Shown: positions 23,111-35,715 of the stretch, one piece after another | How positions within the stretch are numbered: position 1 is the stretch's first letter | How the letters are laid out: each line of letters starts with the position of its first letter | From: Hirudo medicinalis | Taxonomy: Eukaryota; Annelida; Clitellata; Hirudinida; Hirudinidae | Direction of reading: 5' to 3' | Length of the DNA: 64,000 bases | Assembly (NCBI GenBank): GCA_011800805.1 | Contig: MPNW01000095.1 | Location: 4,684 to 68,683, forward strand | Notes under the pieces: model-generated | The model's database searches: none | Told to the model about the DNA's origin: nothing | Seen by the model: only the letters and a program-made list of their open reading frames with translations | Made by a program: the position numbers and the translations under genes

Positions 23111-25398
23111 GAGCAGCCCTAAACCACAATAACTACTAAAGAGATCTTATATTCAAGAAACTGATTCATTTTAAGAACATTTCTTTCAATCTTTGCTTAA
23201 ATAATTTTAATTTAAATACTCAAGTTTCTAAAGCTTTTTTTTTAATTGATTGAAGTTGTCGTCGTCGTCATCATCATCACCATTATTATTAAAGGTTGCT
23301 TGTGGTTATACTTATAATCTGTCCTAATCATCTAGTAATGAAATTGATTAATCGTCGCCACCACCTTATAGTTAAGGTTATTTCATGATCTAAAAAATCA
23401 GTCATGTTCGATAATGAAGGAATGACTATTGTTTAAAATATGATCTTTGAAATATTTCTGAATCCTCATAATCTTAAAATATTGGTGGCTTTTATATATT
23501 TTTTTAAAATAGTCTGTTTTTTCATCAGATCTTTTTTCATCTCAGATTTTCAGCAAGTTAACTCACCGATGATCAATTGTATTCATTATTTGGTTGTATT
23601 CAAAAACTAATGAGGAAAAGTTGATGTTATAAATTGCTTCCTTTTCATGCTTCACCAGAGAATGTTTGTCATAACTCTTAATTGTATATTTATTGATACG
23701 TTGTATTTCTGGTGCCCATATTTGTTCCATTCACTTGTGTTTTGTGTTAATGTTTTCATCATGACCATTAAGAAGTGAAAATAATCTGTAATTTATTGAG
23801 ATAGTCTTTAGGCTATTTTCTTAAAAGTGTTTGTTCTATCAGTAATAGAGATGCCATTTTTTAAATTTGTGTTGTTACCTTCATGTTAAATTGGCCAAAA
23901 TTAGGATTGCTCTCTGACATTTTCCATTTTTTGCCTCTTTCTGTTTTCTTGCTGAAGGAAATTGTACATACTTGTTTGAGTTTTTTCCATCAAACAAGCA
24001 ATTGTCATCTGTTACTGGTCATTAGCTATAAATAATCTGAAATGCAATCAGGCAGTTATTTGTCGTTAGTTTTAATTCTGAATCTAGCCAAAAAAAATGT
24101 GTGTTAAAAGAATGAACTAGCCTAGCATTTACTCAATGAGGATAATGATTTGTCAACTTATATTTAGGACAATTTTTTTTTATACTAGGTCGTCACTGGT
24201 CGGAGTCTACGAGTAATCGACGTCAACAGCGTTATTTTTTTAAATCTAAATTTTAGCAAATGGATTTATAACTGTTAAGACATTAGTTCAGTCGTCACTG
24301 CTTGAACGGATTTGCAAAATCTAGAACATCTATGTTGCTTCACAAGCTAGGGCCGCCGAGAGGGGGAGGCAAGGGCCCAGTCATTTTTAGGGGCCCACCC
24401 ATGTTTTAAAACATTGAAATTTTACAACCATGTCCTTTTTTTTCACTTTCCATTACAACCTTCAGCCATTTCGAGTGGCTGCCAAATGACAGAAAGAGCT
24501 GATGGCAATTAATGAACACAGAAAATTCTGATATTTTATGAGCTGAATGGTTAGATGAAAATGACGTTGATTTGTCTGGTTTATCAGTTCAACTAAATGT
24601 TGGAAATGATGAATCCGATACTATGCCTATTATTACAATGACTTTCCCATGCGAAAATGACAGAAGCTGACATTAAAAAATTTGGCAATAATATTCAGTT
24701 TAACAAGTATTTTATTTATTTGATAAGGGTCTTTAAAAGTTTGGTAGTTGTTAACGAAGGAGAGGGAGGGGTACAAAATTTCCCTAAATTTGTTGACATA
24801 ATTAATGGACGACCCCTTAAGAAGTTGAACAAAAGCAAAAAATATACATAAAGATTTGTTTCCGGTCGGTTTCTCCTTTACCCCACCCTAACGTGGCGTC
24901 CCTCTGAAAACATCAGTGCCAGAATGTGATTTTATTTAATTTGTATGAGAATTTTCGTGTAATTGAGATGTTTGAGTGAACAATATGAACTGTGAAATTG
25001 TGTTGGGATTTCCGGAAAAATGTTTGAAAGGTTCTTCCTAGTGAAATAAAATGTGATGAAAAAGAATACCGCCTTTGAGTTGAGGAACAAGTGAAAAAGT
25101 AGTCGTCGAATGTGACGTTTTTTTTTATGGCGACTGTGACAAAAAGTGCCTGATTTATGAACTGCATGATAAAACTTCTGCCGATCAGCTGGATGACGAT
25201 ATTAAAATCAATTTAATTATTGACTCATTTGTTAAATAACGGTTGTTTTTTAATTATTTTAATTACTTGTGAATCCATTGGAATAAGGAGAAAGGTAATG
25301 GTAAACAAAAGCGTTGCTTCCATTAAGTGATAAAAACATGAAATCGATTTGCTTGCTCATCCTCTTCCGCGCAGCGATTTGTTAGCGTAACCAACGTA
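23111..25398. other. Intergenic, with GC-rich transposon-like fragment
   Basis: 3' UTR and spacer between MAP4K3 and CAMKMT. At about 24,345-24,420 a GC-rich stretch (gggccgccgagagggggagg, then aggggcccaccc) resembles the start of the fragment at 10,060 and looks like transposon debris. Short open frames downstream (24,657-24,851) match nothing I recognise. The rest is AT-rich and featureless. Confidence 0.45.
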
Positions 25399-28300
25399 AT
25401 GGCTGAAATGGCCAAGCAAAGATGGAAAATCCTATGTGATGTAAAATGTCTTTTAAAGCCAAAGATTGGTTTGATGGGTACAATTGAATTAATTTTACGT
25501 CTAGGCTATAGTGCACAATAAAGTTGAGCCCAGCAAATTTTCTATCCGGAGGTTTAGTGCGTTTGGACTCTTCTCTATAAAACCACTTTCTGTCAGCTCA
25601 GAAGCAGGTGCCTATTATTTTTCATTATTTTATATTTGTTTTAAGATATCTGAGCCTTGATCACTTTTATTAGAAATATTTGATTTATTTGTTTTTTGCA
25701 GATGCTAACGACCTTTGGTGGATTTATAGAAGTTCTAGCTTTCCAGACTTTTATATCACGTTGGTACTCCTTTTTTACAAAATAATTAAATGATTAGATG
25801 TGTTGACAAAGTCATTTAAATTCTCAAAATATTTCTACTTGCATTTCAATAAATATCTGATTTATTGTGGATTTCAAATTTAGTTTTAATCGAAAGTATT
25901 TCTGCAATGTTAATTAGTTTTTTTATTTATTTGTTTTTTTTTAACAATTCAAAGGCATGTAGAAGCAGGGGTGGCTTTAGAGAAACTGCAAGGATTCAAT
26001 AACACTGGCAATGTCTGTGAGTGCTTGATGATGATGCCAATTAAAGTTTCATAAATTTATTCATAGAAAAGCAATTTAATGTCTGCCATCTGTTATCATT
26101 CTCTTGGTATCAGAGTTGCGAAATTAAACAAATTAGAGATGTAACTTTATTATCATCAGAAACAATTGGAATGCCATAAACCTTTAAATTGCATATTCAT
26201 TGGGAATATTTAATAGTTAAAACTATTTTATTTATTTTCATTGATTTTCAACCTTTATTGACTTTATATAAACTTTGAAATGTCGAACATTCACAGGCAT
26301 TTGGCCTTCTGAAGAAGTGCTGGCTTATTATTGTGCCAAGCATTCATCAATGTTCGAGTTGGGATGTCTTAATCTGTTTTTAGATCAAGCTCATTAATTT
26401 TAACTTTTTGTTAAATTATTGTGCTCAAAATATTAGTGTCTTGATTATTAATTTTATTGAAATATTTAAGCTGAAGTGTTTCCTTCTGCAAAGTAATGCT
26501 ACTGATCAATCTTATAATTTTTTAAAAGTCTGTCTATTTTAGAATATATACATGGAAGGAATTTCTGAACTAATTGATTTACGACTCCCAAATTATTGTG
26601 CATTATTTTCTTAGAGATAATAGTACTACTAATCGTGAGTCTCAATCAAGTTATGAGCATTTAAGTTATTTTTATCCATAAAATGCAAATAGTTTTAAAG
26701 TTGAAACCAAATTATGTCAGGCTTATGGCTTTACAGCTTAAGAATATTTATGTCTGCGATCATCTTTATAAGTTTTAATAAAATGGGAGATGGTAATATG
26801 GCATAATTGCACTTTACAATTAATTGATAACCTTATCTTGAATTGATTTTTAAGAATCTTTGTTATTTTGAAATACTTTCTAAGCTACATCACTTGCTAT
26901 TTTTGGATTTACACAAATCTGTTAATTTAATAATATTTTCTAATTAAAATATCCACTTTTACCTTAGAGGCAAAGGGATTTGTGAACTTGGTGGTGGAAT
27001 GACATGTCTTGCTGGTATTAGTGTTAGTTTTAGCATTCAGACAAAATTTAAAATTCATTATCAACAGAGCTGATCTATTATTATTAAATATGTTTTAATT
27101 ATCTTTAATTTTGTTAAAGTTTGACTTCACTCAAATTTGTGAAACTGAACTTTGACAACTACATCCACAAAATGTTGTCATCAATTTCCAATTTTAACTT
27201 TTGTGTAACTTTCTGTTCTCTTATATCTTGATACATTTCAGAAGTCTTTTTTCTTTCTATTTAGAAAAGAATGGAGCTTGCAATAAGCCACTTTAGCTTC
27301 TATATGACCATATTTATGTTCTCAAGCAATCAGTCAGGTACACCTAAGGCAATGGATTAAAAGAAAATTCAACTTCGTCCTTTTATAAATCAGTGGCTCT
27401 ACCATAGCCACGTTGTTCAAAAGGTTCTGAGACAATTTACATTGCTCAGATTAATTCTAACATTGATGCTGGAGCATGGGCAATGCTTCTTAGATGTTTT
27501 AGTTTATCCTTTTCCTTTGCCAGAGACAAATAAAAACTACTGCACCCACTTATGTTGACATCTTGTTGAAGTGGTTCTTGATGCAGAATCATTCTGAGAC
27601 ACCTGAACATCATGATGTCAGCAAATAATATAGTCTAGTTTAGAAAACTCGTCCTTATCATCTTGGCTAGAAAAATGAATAATTACTGATAGGTATTTTC
27701 AAAGGTTATTAATCAAACGTTTCTATATCTGCAGTTTAATTTATGGTCCTTTAAGTTAGCTTAAAGTTTAATTTTTACTTCACCGCCACGAATGCTCGAT
27801 TAGTCATTAGGTGTATCCTTATTTCAGCTTTCCCTCGTGTGTTCAGCAAAGGAGATCCTTCTGACAGATGGAAATGAAGTTTCCCTAAAAAGTATTGCTG
27901 GGTTTTTTGCAATAACATGAAACATGCAGCCATTGTTGTTCCATGTAGTTTACTGATATCTTCATATTTTGCAGATGTTGAGAAAATAATAAAGAGAAAT
28001 TCAATGTCACTTAAAGCTTCTCATGTCCATTCCAGGTTTGATTAATTTATAACATTGATAAATGACAAAATACAGATCTTGTGTGCCAAAGGTTGTTAAA
28101 ATGGGAGAACGAAATGGACTTTGAGGATCTGAAAGGTTCCTTCGACTTTGTTATTTCTGCAGACTGGTAAGCTGCAAAGATACATTTAACTATTAATTTT
28201 AAAATTCTTGTTAAATGTTGAGAGATGTGAGTGTGATCATCAAGCACACCTTCCACTCTGAGTTCTGCAAACACTCTCTTTATAGTCTTATGTCTACTGA

Positions 28301-29182
28301 ATTTGTGACTAAAATTTTGTCTGTAACTTAAACAATAGGTTATGATAATAGGAATATTTATGTAGCACCACATAGCTTGAGACTTGAGAGGGATCAAGGA
28401 TTGGGAAGAATGCATTAATACCTCTAGTTCAAATGGTACACATTTAAAAATATAATTCCATGCTTTTGGAAAGTGCCCAATGAAGCGATGTTCCTGTACT
28501 CAGACTTTGCGCTAAAGTAACATTAGCAGATCATGAAAAAAGCTTTTCAAGTCAAAACTGATGTAAAAGATTTAAACTGATGATATGCTGTTAACAGTCT
28601 CTTCTTCAAATCATTACATCATCAGATGTTGAAGGCTACCTTCCAACTACTCAAACCTGGAGTGAGATTTGACTATATTTTGCCTTTTGCTTTGCAATTT
28701 TTCTTTGCTCAAGCAAGTATAGATGGTTGTACACTGTCTTTTTTTTTTTTTTATGTAGTTAAAAACCAAAATTATTTATCTAAAGGGCCAAGCAATTCTG
28801 ATGGCTCCCAGAAGGCAGGACACATTCCATAACTTTGCTCAACTCTCCCAATCCATAATGGATTGCGAAATAATAGAAAATTATGACAGTTATGTATGGG
28901 AGCTTCATATTAAAGTTGGTTGCCTGATTTCTTTTTGTTCAGAATGTTTCTTGTGTGTGATGTCAATCATTGGCTCCTCGCTAGTGCTTGATCGAAGCAT
29001 TCGAGATTTAAGACCTTCAGTTCCCGATTTTACTTTGCTAATAAGGTCACTGGTTCTTTTTGTGACTGGGAGTGCTTAAAAATTTTTTATTTATTCTTTT
29101 GTAGAAAAGGGAGGAAGGAAAAGAATATTATGACGAGAACATCCATTATCCCCTTATGTTAGCCATGAAGAAAAGGATTTAA
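25399..29182 (+). CDS. CAMKMT: Calmodulin-lysine N-methyltransferase, 13 exons
   Basis: SAM-dependent class I methyltransferase that trimethylates a lysine of calmodulin (Lys115 in vertebrates). Exons: 25399-25477, 25524-25607, 25702-25759, 25955-26016, 26297-26357, 26968-27022, 27828-27891, 27975-28035, 28092-28166, 28486-28516, 28626-28661, 28786-28914, 29105-29182; all phases join, giving about 290 residues against roughly 320 in human. Diagnostic blocks: [34 protein letters not shown], the SAM-binding motif I ELGGGMTCLAG, EILLTDGNE (acidic residue after strand 2), FDFVISADC, MAPRRQDTFHNF, and the C-terminal ENIHYPLML. The start is the first ATG in frame, followed by KQRWKILCDV, which aligns with the human N-terminal core. 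Human-type N-terminal extension is absent. Exon 10 (31 bases) is the weakest call; it was chosen because it restores phase and family length. Confidence 0.92.
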
Positions 29183-30130
29183 ATCTTTATATTTTAAATA
29201 TTGTACTTCCAATGAACCAGGCTCTGTGTTGTGACTGGCAGATGCCTCGGCTTAAGTATCTTAAGTGTTTTCGTTTGTCGAATACAATGCCGAGAATTAA
29301 TTTTTTCTCTTAAAGTCATTTAATCCTGTGTTTGTTCCTTAAGTATCGCTTCCCTGTTTGAGAGTTTAGTATATTCTTGAGTTGTTTCATAAATTTGCAT
29401 TTTTTTTTATCTTTTCTTTGACCAGATGATAACGATGATGATAATGATTTCGAGTTTGATTATAGTAGCGTATGTCCAAATAGAGCTTCAAGACCACTTC
29501 ACAGATAATATGAGAAGACTTTAATAAGAATGATTATGTACAAGTAAAATATAGGCCTGAATAAATGCTTAGGTGCTAAATTTAAAAGTTATTTTTTTAT
29601 TATAGCCTTCCTAGCTACCTTCCTTTGTTTAAATAATTGTTATGTTATGTCAAATATAAAAAGCTTTTTTAGCCGATCTCTTGAATAGCATGCTGTCCGG
29701 TGCCGAAGCCCTCATGCAGCGTTAACATTAACCAATAAATATGATTACAATAATAATGTGGAAAAGGTCAACTTGTAGGTTCATTTGCTTTCAGCTAGTT
29801 TATGATTGAAGGGCTGCATTTCGGAGTCATTAATACAGCTTGGGTAGAACTGTCGAAAACCCTATAAGAGGGTTTATAGGGCAATAAGTTTATGGAGTCG
29901 GTGGAAAGAACTTCGCTTTTGGCTTCTTCGTCGGCATGAAATTGTTTAGTTTTCATCTATAATATTCATCAACGCCTCTAAAAGTTATGTTGGGGCCAAA
30001 GTTGAGAATAATTCAGAAAAAAGAGATTGCCTCTTAAAAAAGTGGATCCATCGTCGAATTATTGCTTGTCAATTTGATTATTAATTCTTATTTTCAACCC
30101 ATTCTCATTGGTTCCCTGCTTGCCGAGGAC
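29183..30130. other. Intergenic spacer CAMKMT to MMP-like gene
   Basis: 3' UTR of CAMKMT (AATAAA-like motifs near 29,560 and 29,730) and upstream sequence of the MMP-like gene. A short partial match to the SINE-like family start (ttagccgatctcttga) lies at about 29,669-29,685. Nothing else is recognisable. Confidence 0.45.
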
Positions 30131-30133
30131 GTC

Positions 30134-30140
30134 TATAAAA
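30134..30140 (+). promoter_or_regulatory. Candidate TATA box of the MMP-like gene
   Basis: The sequence gtctataaaagagg lies about 165 bases upstream of the start codon. A transcript starting around 30,165 would have a short 5' UTR containing an intron at 30,238-30,298 (donor gtaagt, acceptor tattacag), which would place the ATG six bases into exon 2. Confidence 0.5.
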
Positions 30141-30303
30141 GAGGCATGCTAAGAAGTTGGGCTTCATTTGCGATAAGAAAGCGAGTGACAGGTCTCTTGA
30201 TCATCTTCACCATCATCGCCAATAGTCTAGTTCTGAAGTAAGTCATTTCTAATAATGTTGCATAAATGTCAAATAAATGTCGTCTGTCAATATTACAGCA
30301 GAT

Positions 30304-33146
30304 ATGAAATATCTCTGGATGTCAGTAATAATTTGGCTCTTTGTTATATCCTTTTGTAAGACCCATCGATTGCCAAGACATGAAAATAATACTGAGTTCG
30401 CAAAGGTAACTTCACTATTTTATTACGATTAAATTTAGCCGTTTCTAACTAACCGTTTCAGTGAATTGATCTATGAGTTGACCATGCCTGGTATTTTGGT
30501 GATAAACGATGATATGCTTAAGAAGCCTCTTTAAGATCCCATCTCCCTGGAGCGAGTCACAGTAAATTAAAACCATATTTGGAGCCTTTAGTTCAGCTTC
30601 GAAAGTTTGACAGGTTTATGAGTCGATATAGTTTGATCTGTGGGGCTAGACATTTATCATGCCCCAAATTGCAAACACGGCCACATTTTTTTTGGCTGGT
30701 TGAATCAAAATACTTCGAATACTCTATTTTTCTGGCATTATTTTTTTTTCTTGCAGAAATATCTCTATCAACACGGATATTTGAATTGCTCCATTTCTTC
30801 ATTAAAATCCGGATTTTGTTCGAGCGAATCATGGCAAAAAGCAATAAAAACGTTTCAAAATAACTTTAAACTTCAAGCCACCGGTTACTTGGATCAAAAA
30901 ACTTTGGAAAAGATGATGGTGAAACGATGCAGTAACGAAGATGAGCACAACTCTGTTAAAAGGAAAATGATGGACAAACATTCCAAAAGAAGGAAAAGAG
31001 ACGCTGCATCAAGGGTCATTTCGACCTACACAATTTTGAAGTCATTACATGAAGATCATTGTCAGGGCATTGAATGCATACAACCCGTCGAAGCAATTTG
31101 GGAAAATGGCTTACCGGATCATGGTCAGAGATTCTATGAGAGCAGGCCAATATCTCCAACCAGGGGGAAAAGATCTGTGAGTGGTCGAAAAGTGATTTTG
31201 TGGTCTTTCAGCAACCCAACCGAGGTGACTCTGAACTACAAAGTAGCTGTCTTGTACGCCCATAAATCATGGAGCGAAGTGATACCTTTGAAATTCTATA
31301 ATACTCGAAGGAGTGACATCGCAGATGTTGAATATACAATCAAAAAAGGTGCGTTACGTCTTTTAAATGTAGTTTTCGTTCCTTAAGTTCATGATTGCTT
31401 CAATGATCTTTCAAGCTTCGCTTGAATTCTCTAGGTTAGTTGGAGATGGTGTGCCCGTGAATATATAGGATTGCACGCATTAGCTCATTCTCTTGATGTT
31501 GTAAGAAAACAATTCTGAAAATTAAACATCTTATTTATGCTGGTAAAAGTTATTAACTGTCTCTTGGTAATGTAATCAGAGTTTGCAGTCCTGAAAAGTA
31601 ACAAAATAAAGACAAATGAAAGAAATATTTAATGAACTTTGAAACAGCATATCAAAACTACCGAGAAATCGATAAAGATGGCACGCACATTGCCGCATTC
31701 CTGGGATGAAATGTCATTAAGGCCGCTATTTAAAATTGCAGGAATGCGGTTTTGAGTAACTAAAGTTACAATTACTTAGTGGCACCCTTAGCTCAATTGA
31801 GATAAATTTATGGCATCAGTTATCTGGAGCTTATTTGCAGTTTCGTCTTACTATTGAAATAAATTTAAACTCACTTGATGTTTTGAAGTCATTTGTTTTT
31901 ATGTGCCCGTACTTTATCGAAATGTTACGAAACAGTTACAACTAATTTGTAATAACGCAGGAACTTTTAAATCGTACGTCAAGCAGTCGAGAAGGAAAAC
32001 GGAAGTCCACATTAATTTGTCAGGAGATGAAAGCATCGAAGACATCCTCATCCATTCCCTTGGTCATTATCTGGGTCTCACTCATATCATGGACAATCAG
32101 TCTGTCATGTATCCTCTATTCGAGAATACGTATCTGGAAATTGGTCGGCAGGATCAAAAACTGGGCCAGGCACTCCACGGCAAGTGCTCGGGAAGATTCG
32201 ATTTGGCTACCAACTGGCTTGTGAACAATGCAAGTGAATACGTGACCATCTTCACTAGAAATGAATACTGTTGGGTCTACAGTCATGCTTTATTACGGAC
32301 GCTCAGAGGTGCAGAAAATTTCTGTTTTTTTCCGATAAAAGTTAACGCTGCTCTTCAGTTTTTACGTCAGACGGATACTTAGAAAGCTTTGCTTTTGAAG
32401 GTAGGTTTTGAATTTTACATAATTAGTGGCTTGTTTTTATTAGTTGGCTCTAAATTAGTTTAAAATGGTACTAATTTTCAGGTCTCATGTACTACAAGTT
32501 CGATGAATTGAATGTAAAGTCTGACTATCCAAAAAGATTGGGGGATTTCAGTTGCCAATCGAAAGAAGGACCAAAGCAAGTGGACGCTGCCTTTTCTGAT
32601 TCCCACTTCGTTTACTTGTTTTACGGCCGCAAGGTGAATGGATAAGATTAGCGAAAGAAATTTTTGTTTTATCTCGTGCTATGAATTGCGAATTACAAAA
32701 AAGTCATGATGTGAATGGAGTTGTTAAGAATAATCAGCTTTTTTTAACGATTATTAGCAATTTATGCAAATTAAACATTTAGTTGAAACCAATTAAAAGG
32801 TTTACTTTTTCCATGGTTTACGTTAATGAGAAAAGTTAAGCTTATAATTGTCATGCATCAATTTCAGGTTTGGCTATATAACAAAGAAACATTCGCAAAC
32901 GGTGACTGTCCTTTATACGTCTTGAACTTGAGCGACATATTCTACCCAGCCACACCTCGGGACATATTTGATGGTCCCTTAGACTCTATGTTCCGTTCTT
33001 ATTTTTTTAATGCCGTCCTCATCTTCAGAGGAGACGAACTCTATGCGGCCAGACAATTCACAGGTCTCAGCAAACTACCGCGCTTCGAGATCAAGAAAAT
33101 CGGGCCTTGGAACGATATCTACGACAACATTTGTGAGGACGAGTAA
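30304..33146 (+). CDS. MMP-like secreted protein, predicted inactive protease
   Basis: Matrix-metalloproteinase architecture: signal peptide (MKYLWMSVIIWLFVISFCKT), peptidoglycan-binding-like prodomain (YLYQHGYL...TFQNNFKLQATGYLDQKTLEKM), a weak cysteine-switch region (VKRCSNED), a furin-type site (RRKRD), catalytic domain, and a hemopexin domain bounded by Cys in GKCSGRFD and Cys in DNICEDE. Exons: 30304-30405, 30757-31348, ~31440-31500, 31961-32308, 32371-32400, 32482-32633, 32868-33146. The zinc site reads HSLGHYLGLTH with a Met-turn VMYP: the three His ligands remain, but the catalytic Glu of HExxH is Ser (codon 32056-32058). The exon near 31,440 appears to need a two-base shift to align with the family's structural-zinc/calcium segment, and its junction to the next exon does not fit in phase. 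The product could be a pseudo-enzyme or a decaying gene. The hemopexin exons are intact and join in phase. Confidence 0.82.
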
Positions 33147-35715
33147 CGATAAGAAGCTGACATTCTTTCCTTCTAACTGATCTGCTACTGGTCTTGCGAA
33201 CTCCCTAGTTTTGATCCTCGATGCCTAATTTTCCACGAAAGTTGCGCACACTTTCAACAAAGATCCGTCCGGATCTCCATTATAATCAGACGCGGAACTT
33301 TTTGTTCCTAGCAACGACGACCAACAAAGGATCGAGCACCGACATTACGACAGATCTCAGCTCAAAAGTTTTGGCAATTCAAAAATAGTTCGTAACTATC
33401 GGTTACGGATCCTATGATTAAAATCGCATTTTTTGTATTAGTTTTTCGACACAATTTGATAAAATACAAATACGAAACAAAATTAACTTTTGTTTTCAAG
33501 TGACTTTATGCTTTTAAAGCGTGAAAACTTTAACAATCTTTCTCCGGAAAGTCAGCAGGTAAATGTTAGTGTGGCAAGATGCCCACCTTAAGGAAATTGT
33601 TATATCCACTCCAAATGATAAGGCAAAAAATAATAAAATCTTATTTATAAAATACTACAACCTCATGACTTGCATGTTATTAGTCCCAAGTCTTAAATTT
33701 TCTATTTATGCAAAAAATGAAGAGCTCCCACTAAAAGCCCCGCACTCAATTTCTTATGCTTTAATGAACTTTAGCGCTGAAACAGGAAGAAAAACATTAC
33801 AATACTTAAACCAGTCAATTAAAAACAGAAATGTTTAATTAGAAAAGATTGGTTCATTTAATCACAATGTCTTTTTAATTGTTAAAACTTAATCTCGACA
33901 AAATCACAAATTAATACCAACTGCACGTCCAATACTGGTTGGCTCTGGACACCTAAATAGATATTTCAAAGTGCTTTTTCAAGAAGACATTTAACTCTTC
34001 CAGCCTTTTTATATTTTTTGCTGAAAGGATGATCAATGCCTATTTTTTCAGCAATTTTGAAAGACAGCTTTCGAAATTCAATGGTTGTAAATCCATGAAG
34101 CATCTCTTGAAATTTTACTACATGTTCAACTAAAGCATTTTCATGTGAACCACCCAATGAACACGTATATCTGCCTAACGAACCTGGATTTGTTACCATT
34201 TCATTCATGTGCCCAGTAACGGTTTTACGAGGAACACCGTTTACGAGCTCTGCTTTCTTCTCGTTTAGTTTCCCTTTTATCATTTACAGCTATTTTAAGG
34301 CTTCAATATCATAGGATCCCCTTGCAGACGTTCTTTTATATGTGCGAAACATAATAACCTAACAAAATTTAAAAGTCAGTAAATAAATAGGAAGTGGGCA
34401 TCTTGCTCTTCATGTATTTATTTATTATAAAAGACTAAACAAACTTCTATCGATTTTATTTTAATCAATTGCAATAGCTGAACATTTTCTTGTTACATCT
34501 TGTCTACAAATGTGTTAAATTTGTCTTTAATGTATCAACTTATATGAGTTTGCCGTTTCTTCTAGTTTAATATAGATATCTTGGAATAGGGCAAAACTGT
34601 CAACCAAGAATGTCTCTATTTTCAATTTTTATTGTACTTTTATTGTGTTTTTATTTTTTGTTGTGACTTAATATACCCTGAATTGGAATGTTGCACCTCA
34701 ATGACATCCATGCAGTCAATCTCTTTATAATTTCATATGAAAGATCAGAGTACTTGTCGTACCATCCTTAACGTTTTCAGATTTTTCCGGCTCTCAAATG
34801 CACATAGGAATATTTTAACATTTACTAAAATCATATTAATTTCACTTTCCTTCGAATTACTGCATAAATCACACTTACGACAGCAACACAATTGGACAGC
34901 TTAGCAGCAGAAGAAGCTTTTTTTGGCTTCCGACAGAAGTGACAATTTAACATGACTTTATATTATGAGCCTTTACCTTTGTATTTTTATGCTCCGAATT
35001 TAAGTTCAAAATTATGAGATTTAATATGAAGACGAAAATTTTATAGTTTTCACCGATTCAAAATTCATAAGCTGAAGATAAGTTGTGAAAGCAGTTAATT
35101 TGCTTATTAACAGAGTGATTGTTTAATCTATACTAACAGAATAGATTCAATAAAATGTAACGAATGAATGCATTTTAACAAAGACAAACCACATACATTA
35201 AAAATTATGTAAATTCAGGAACTTTTCTTCTCATGCAGCTTGCAAGTAACTTGTGTGAATTTATCTGCTGAGGATTTCTTTAATTGACTCTCAGGAAAGG
35301 AGTGACGTTCTTTGCTGGGATTTCTTTTTTTGTCGGAAGCTTAAATTGAAGAAATATTACTATTTGTAATCGACCTGATTGGCCTAAATGAATTACAGTG
35401 CTTTTCAAACCTTACCTTTGATGGGACTTTTCATTGAGGCAAGTTCAAAACTGGGGGGAAGTGCAGTGGACTTCACAGTGTTACAGTCGGACATTTGGAG
35501 ATTCAAATCATGCGACAGTAAATTGGATGGTTCCATTTTGCACTTTACAAGATTTGTAAAAATAATCAATGCAAAGTAAACTGTCCGTCATCATGTTTAA
35601 TAAACACCAGTCGCTTTAAAAGTTAATGTAATTTATGATAAATGTTTAAAAATGAACATGCATGGATAACCGAAATAAAATAAAGCCATTCTTGTAAGTT
35701 GTTGATTACAATTAG
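33147..35715. other. Convergent intergenic region between MMP-like gene and dystrophin
   Basis: 3' ends of the two convergent genes. The only recognisable content is the pogo/Tigger-like remnant at 33,574-34,406. The remainder (34,407-35,715) is AT-rich with no supported gene. Confidence 0.5.
33574..34406 (-). mobile_element. Decayed pogo/Tigger-like DNA transposon
   Basis: A perfect 13-base inverted repeat (gcaagatgcccac at 33,574-33,586; its complement at 34,394-34,406) bounds 833 bases. Inside, on the minus strand, 33,966-34,340 encodes a broken psq-type then CENP-B-type DNA-binding region: RGSY...EALK with a stop, VPRKTVTGHM, ENALVEHVVKFQEMLHGFTTIEFRKLSFKIAE (two segments), and a HPFSKKYKKAGR tail like the family's HPFnkekkmAGrdW. 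No DDE catalytic domain is present, so the copy is non-autonomous. A target-site duplication is not obvious. Confidence 0.6.

Noticed and set aside
29860..29881. Hairpin ccctataa / ttataggg as an RNA element
   Set aside because: An 8-bp stem with a 6-base loop in AT-rich spacer is expected by chance, and no conserved context was seen.
30579..30863. Alternative 94-codon frame over the MMP-like exon 2 boundary
   Set aside because: It crosses the intron and is out of frame with the prodomain homology.
33563..33838. 91-codon plus-strand open frame
   Set aside because: It lies inside the pogo-like remnant opposite its coding strand and matches no family.
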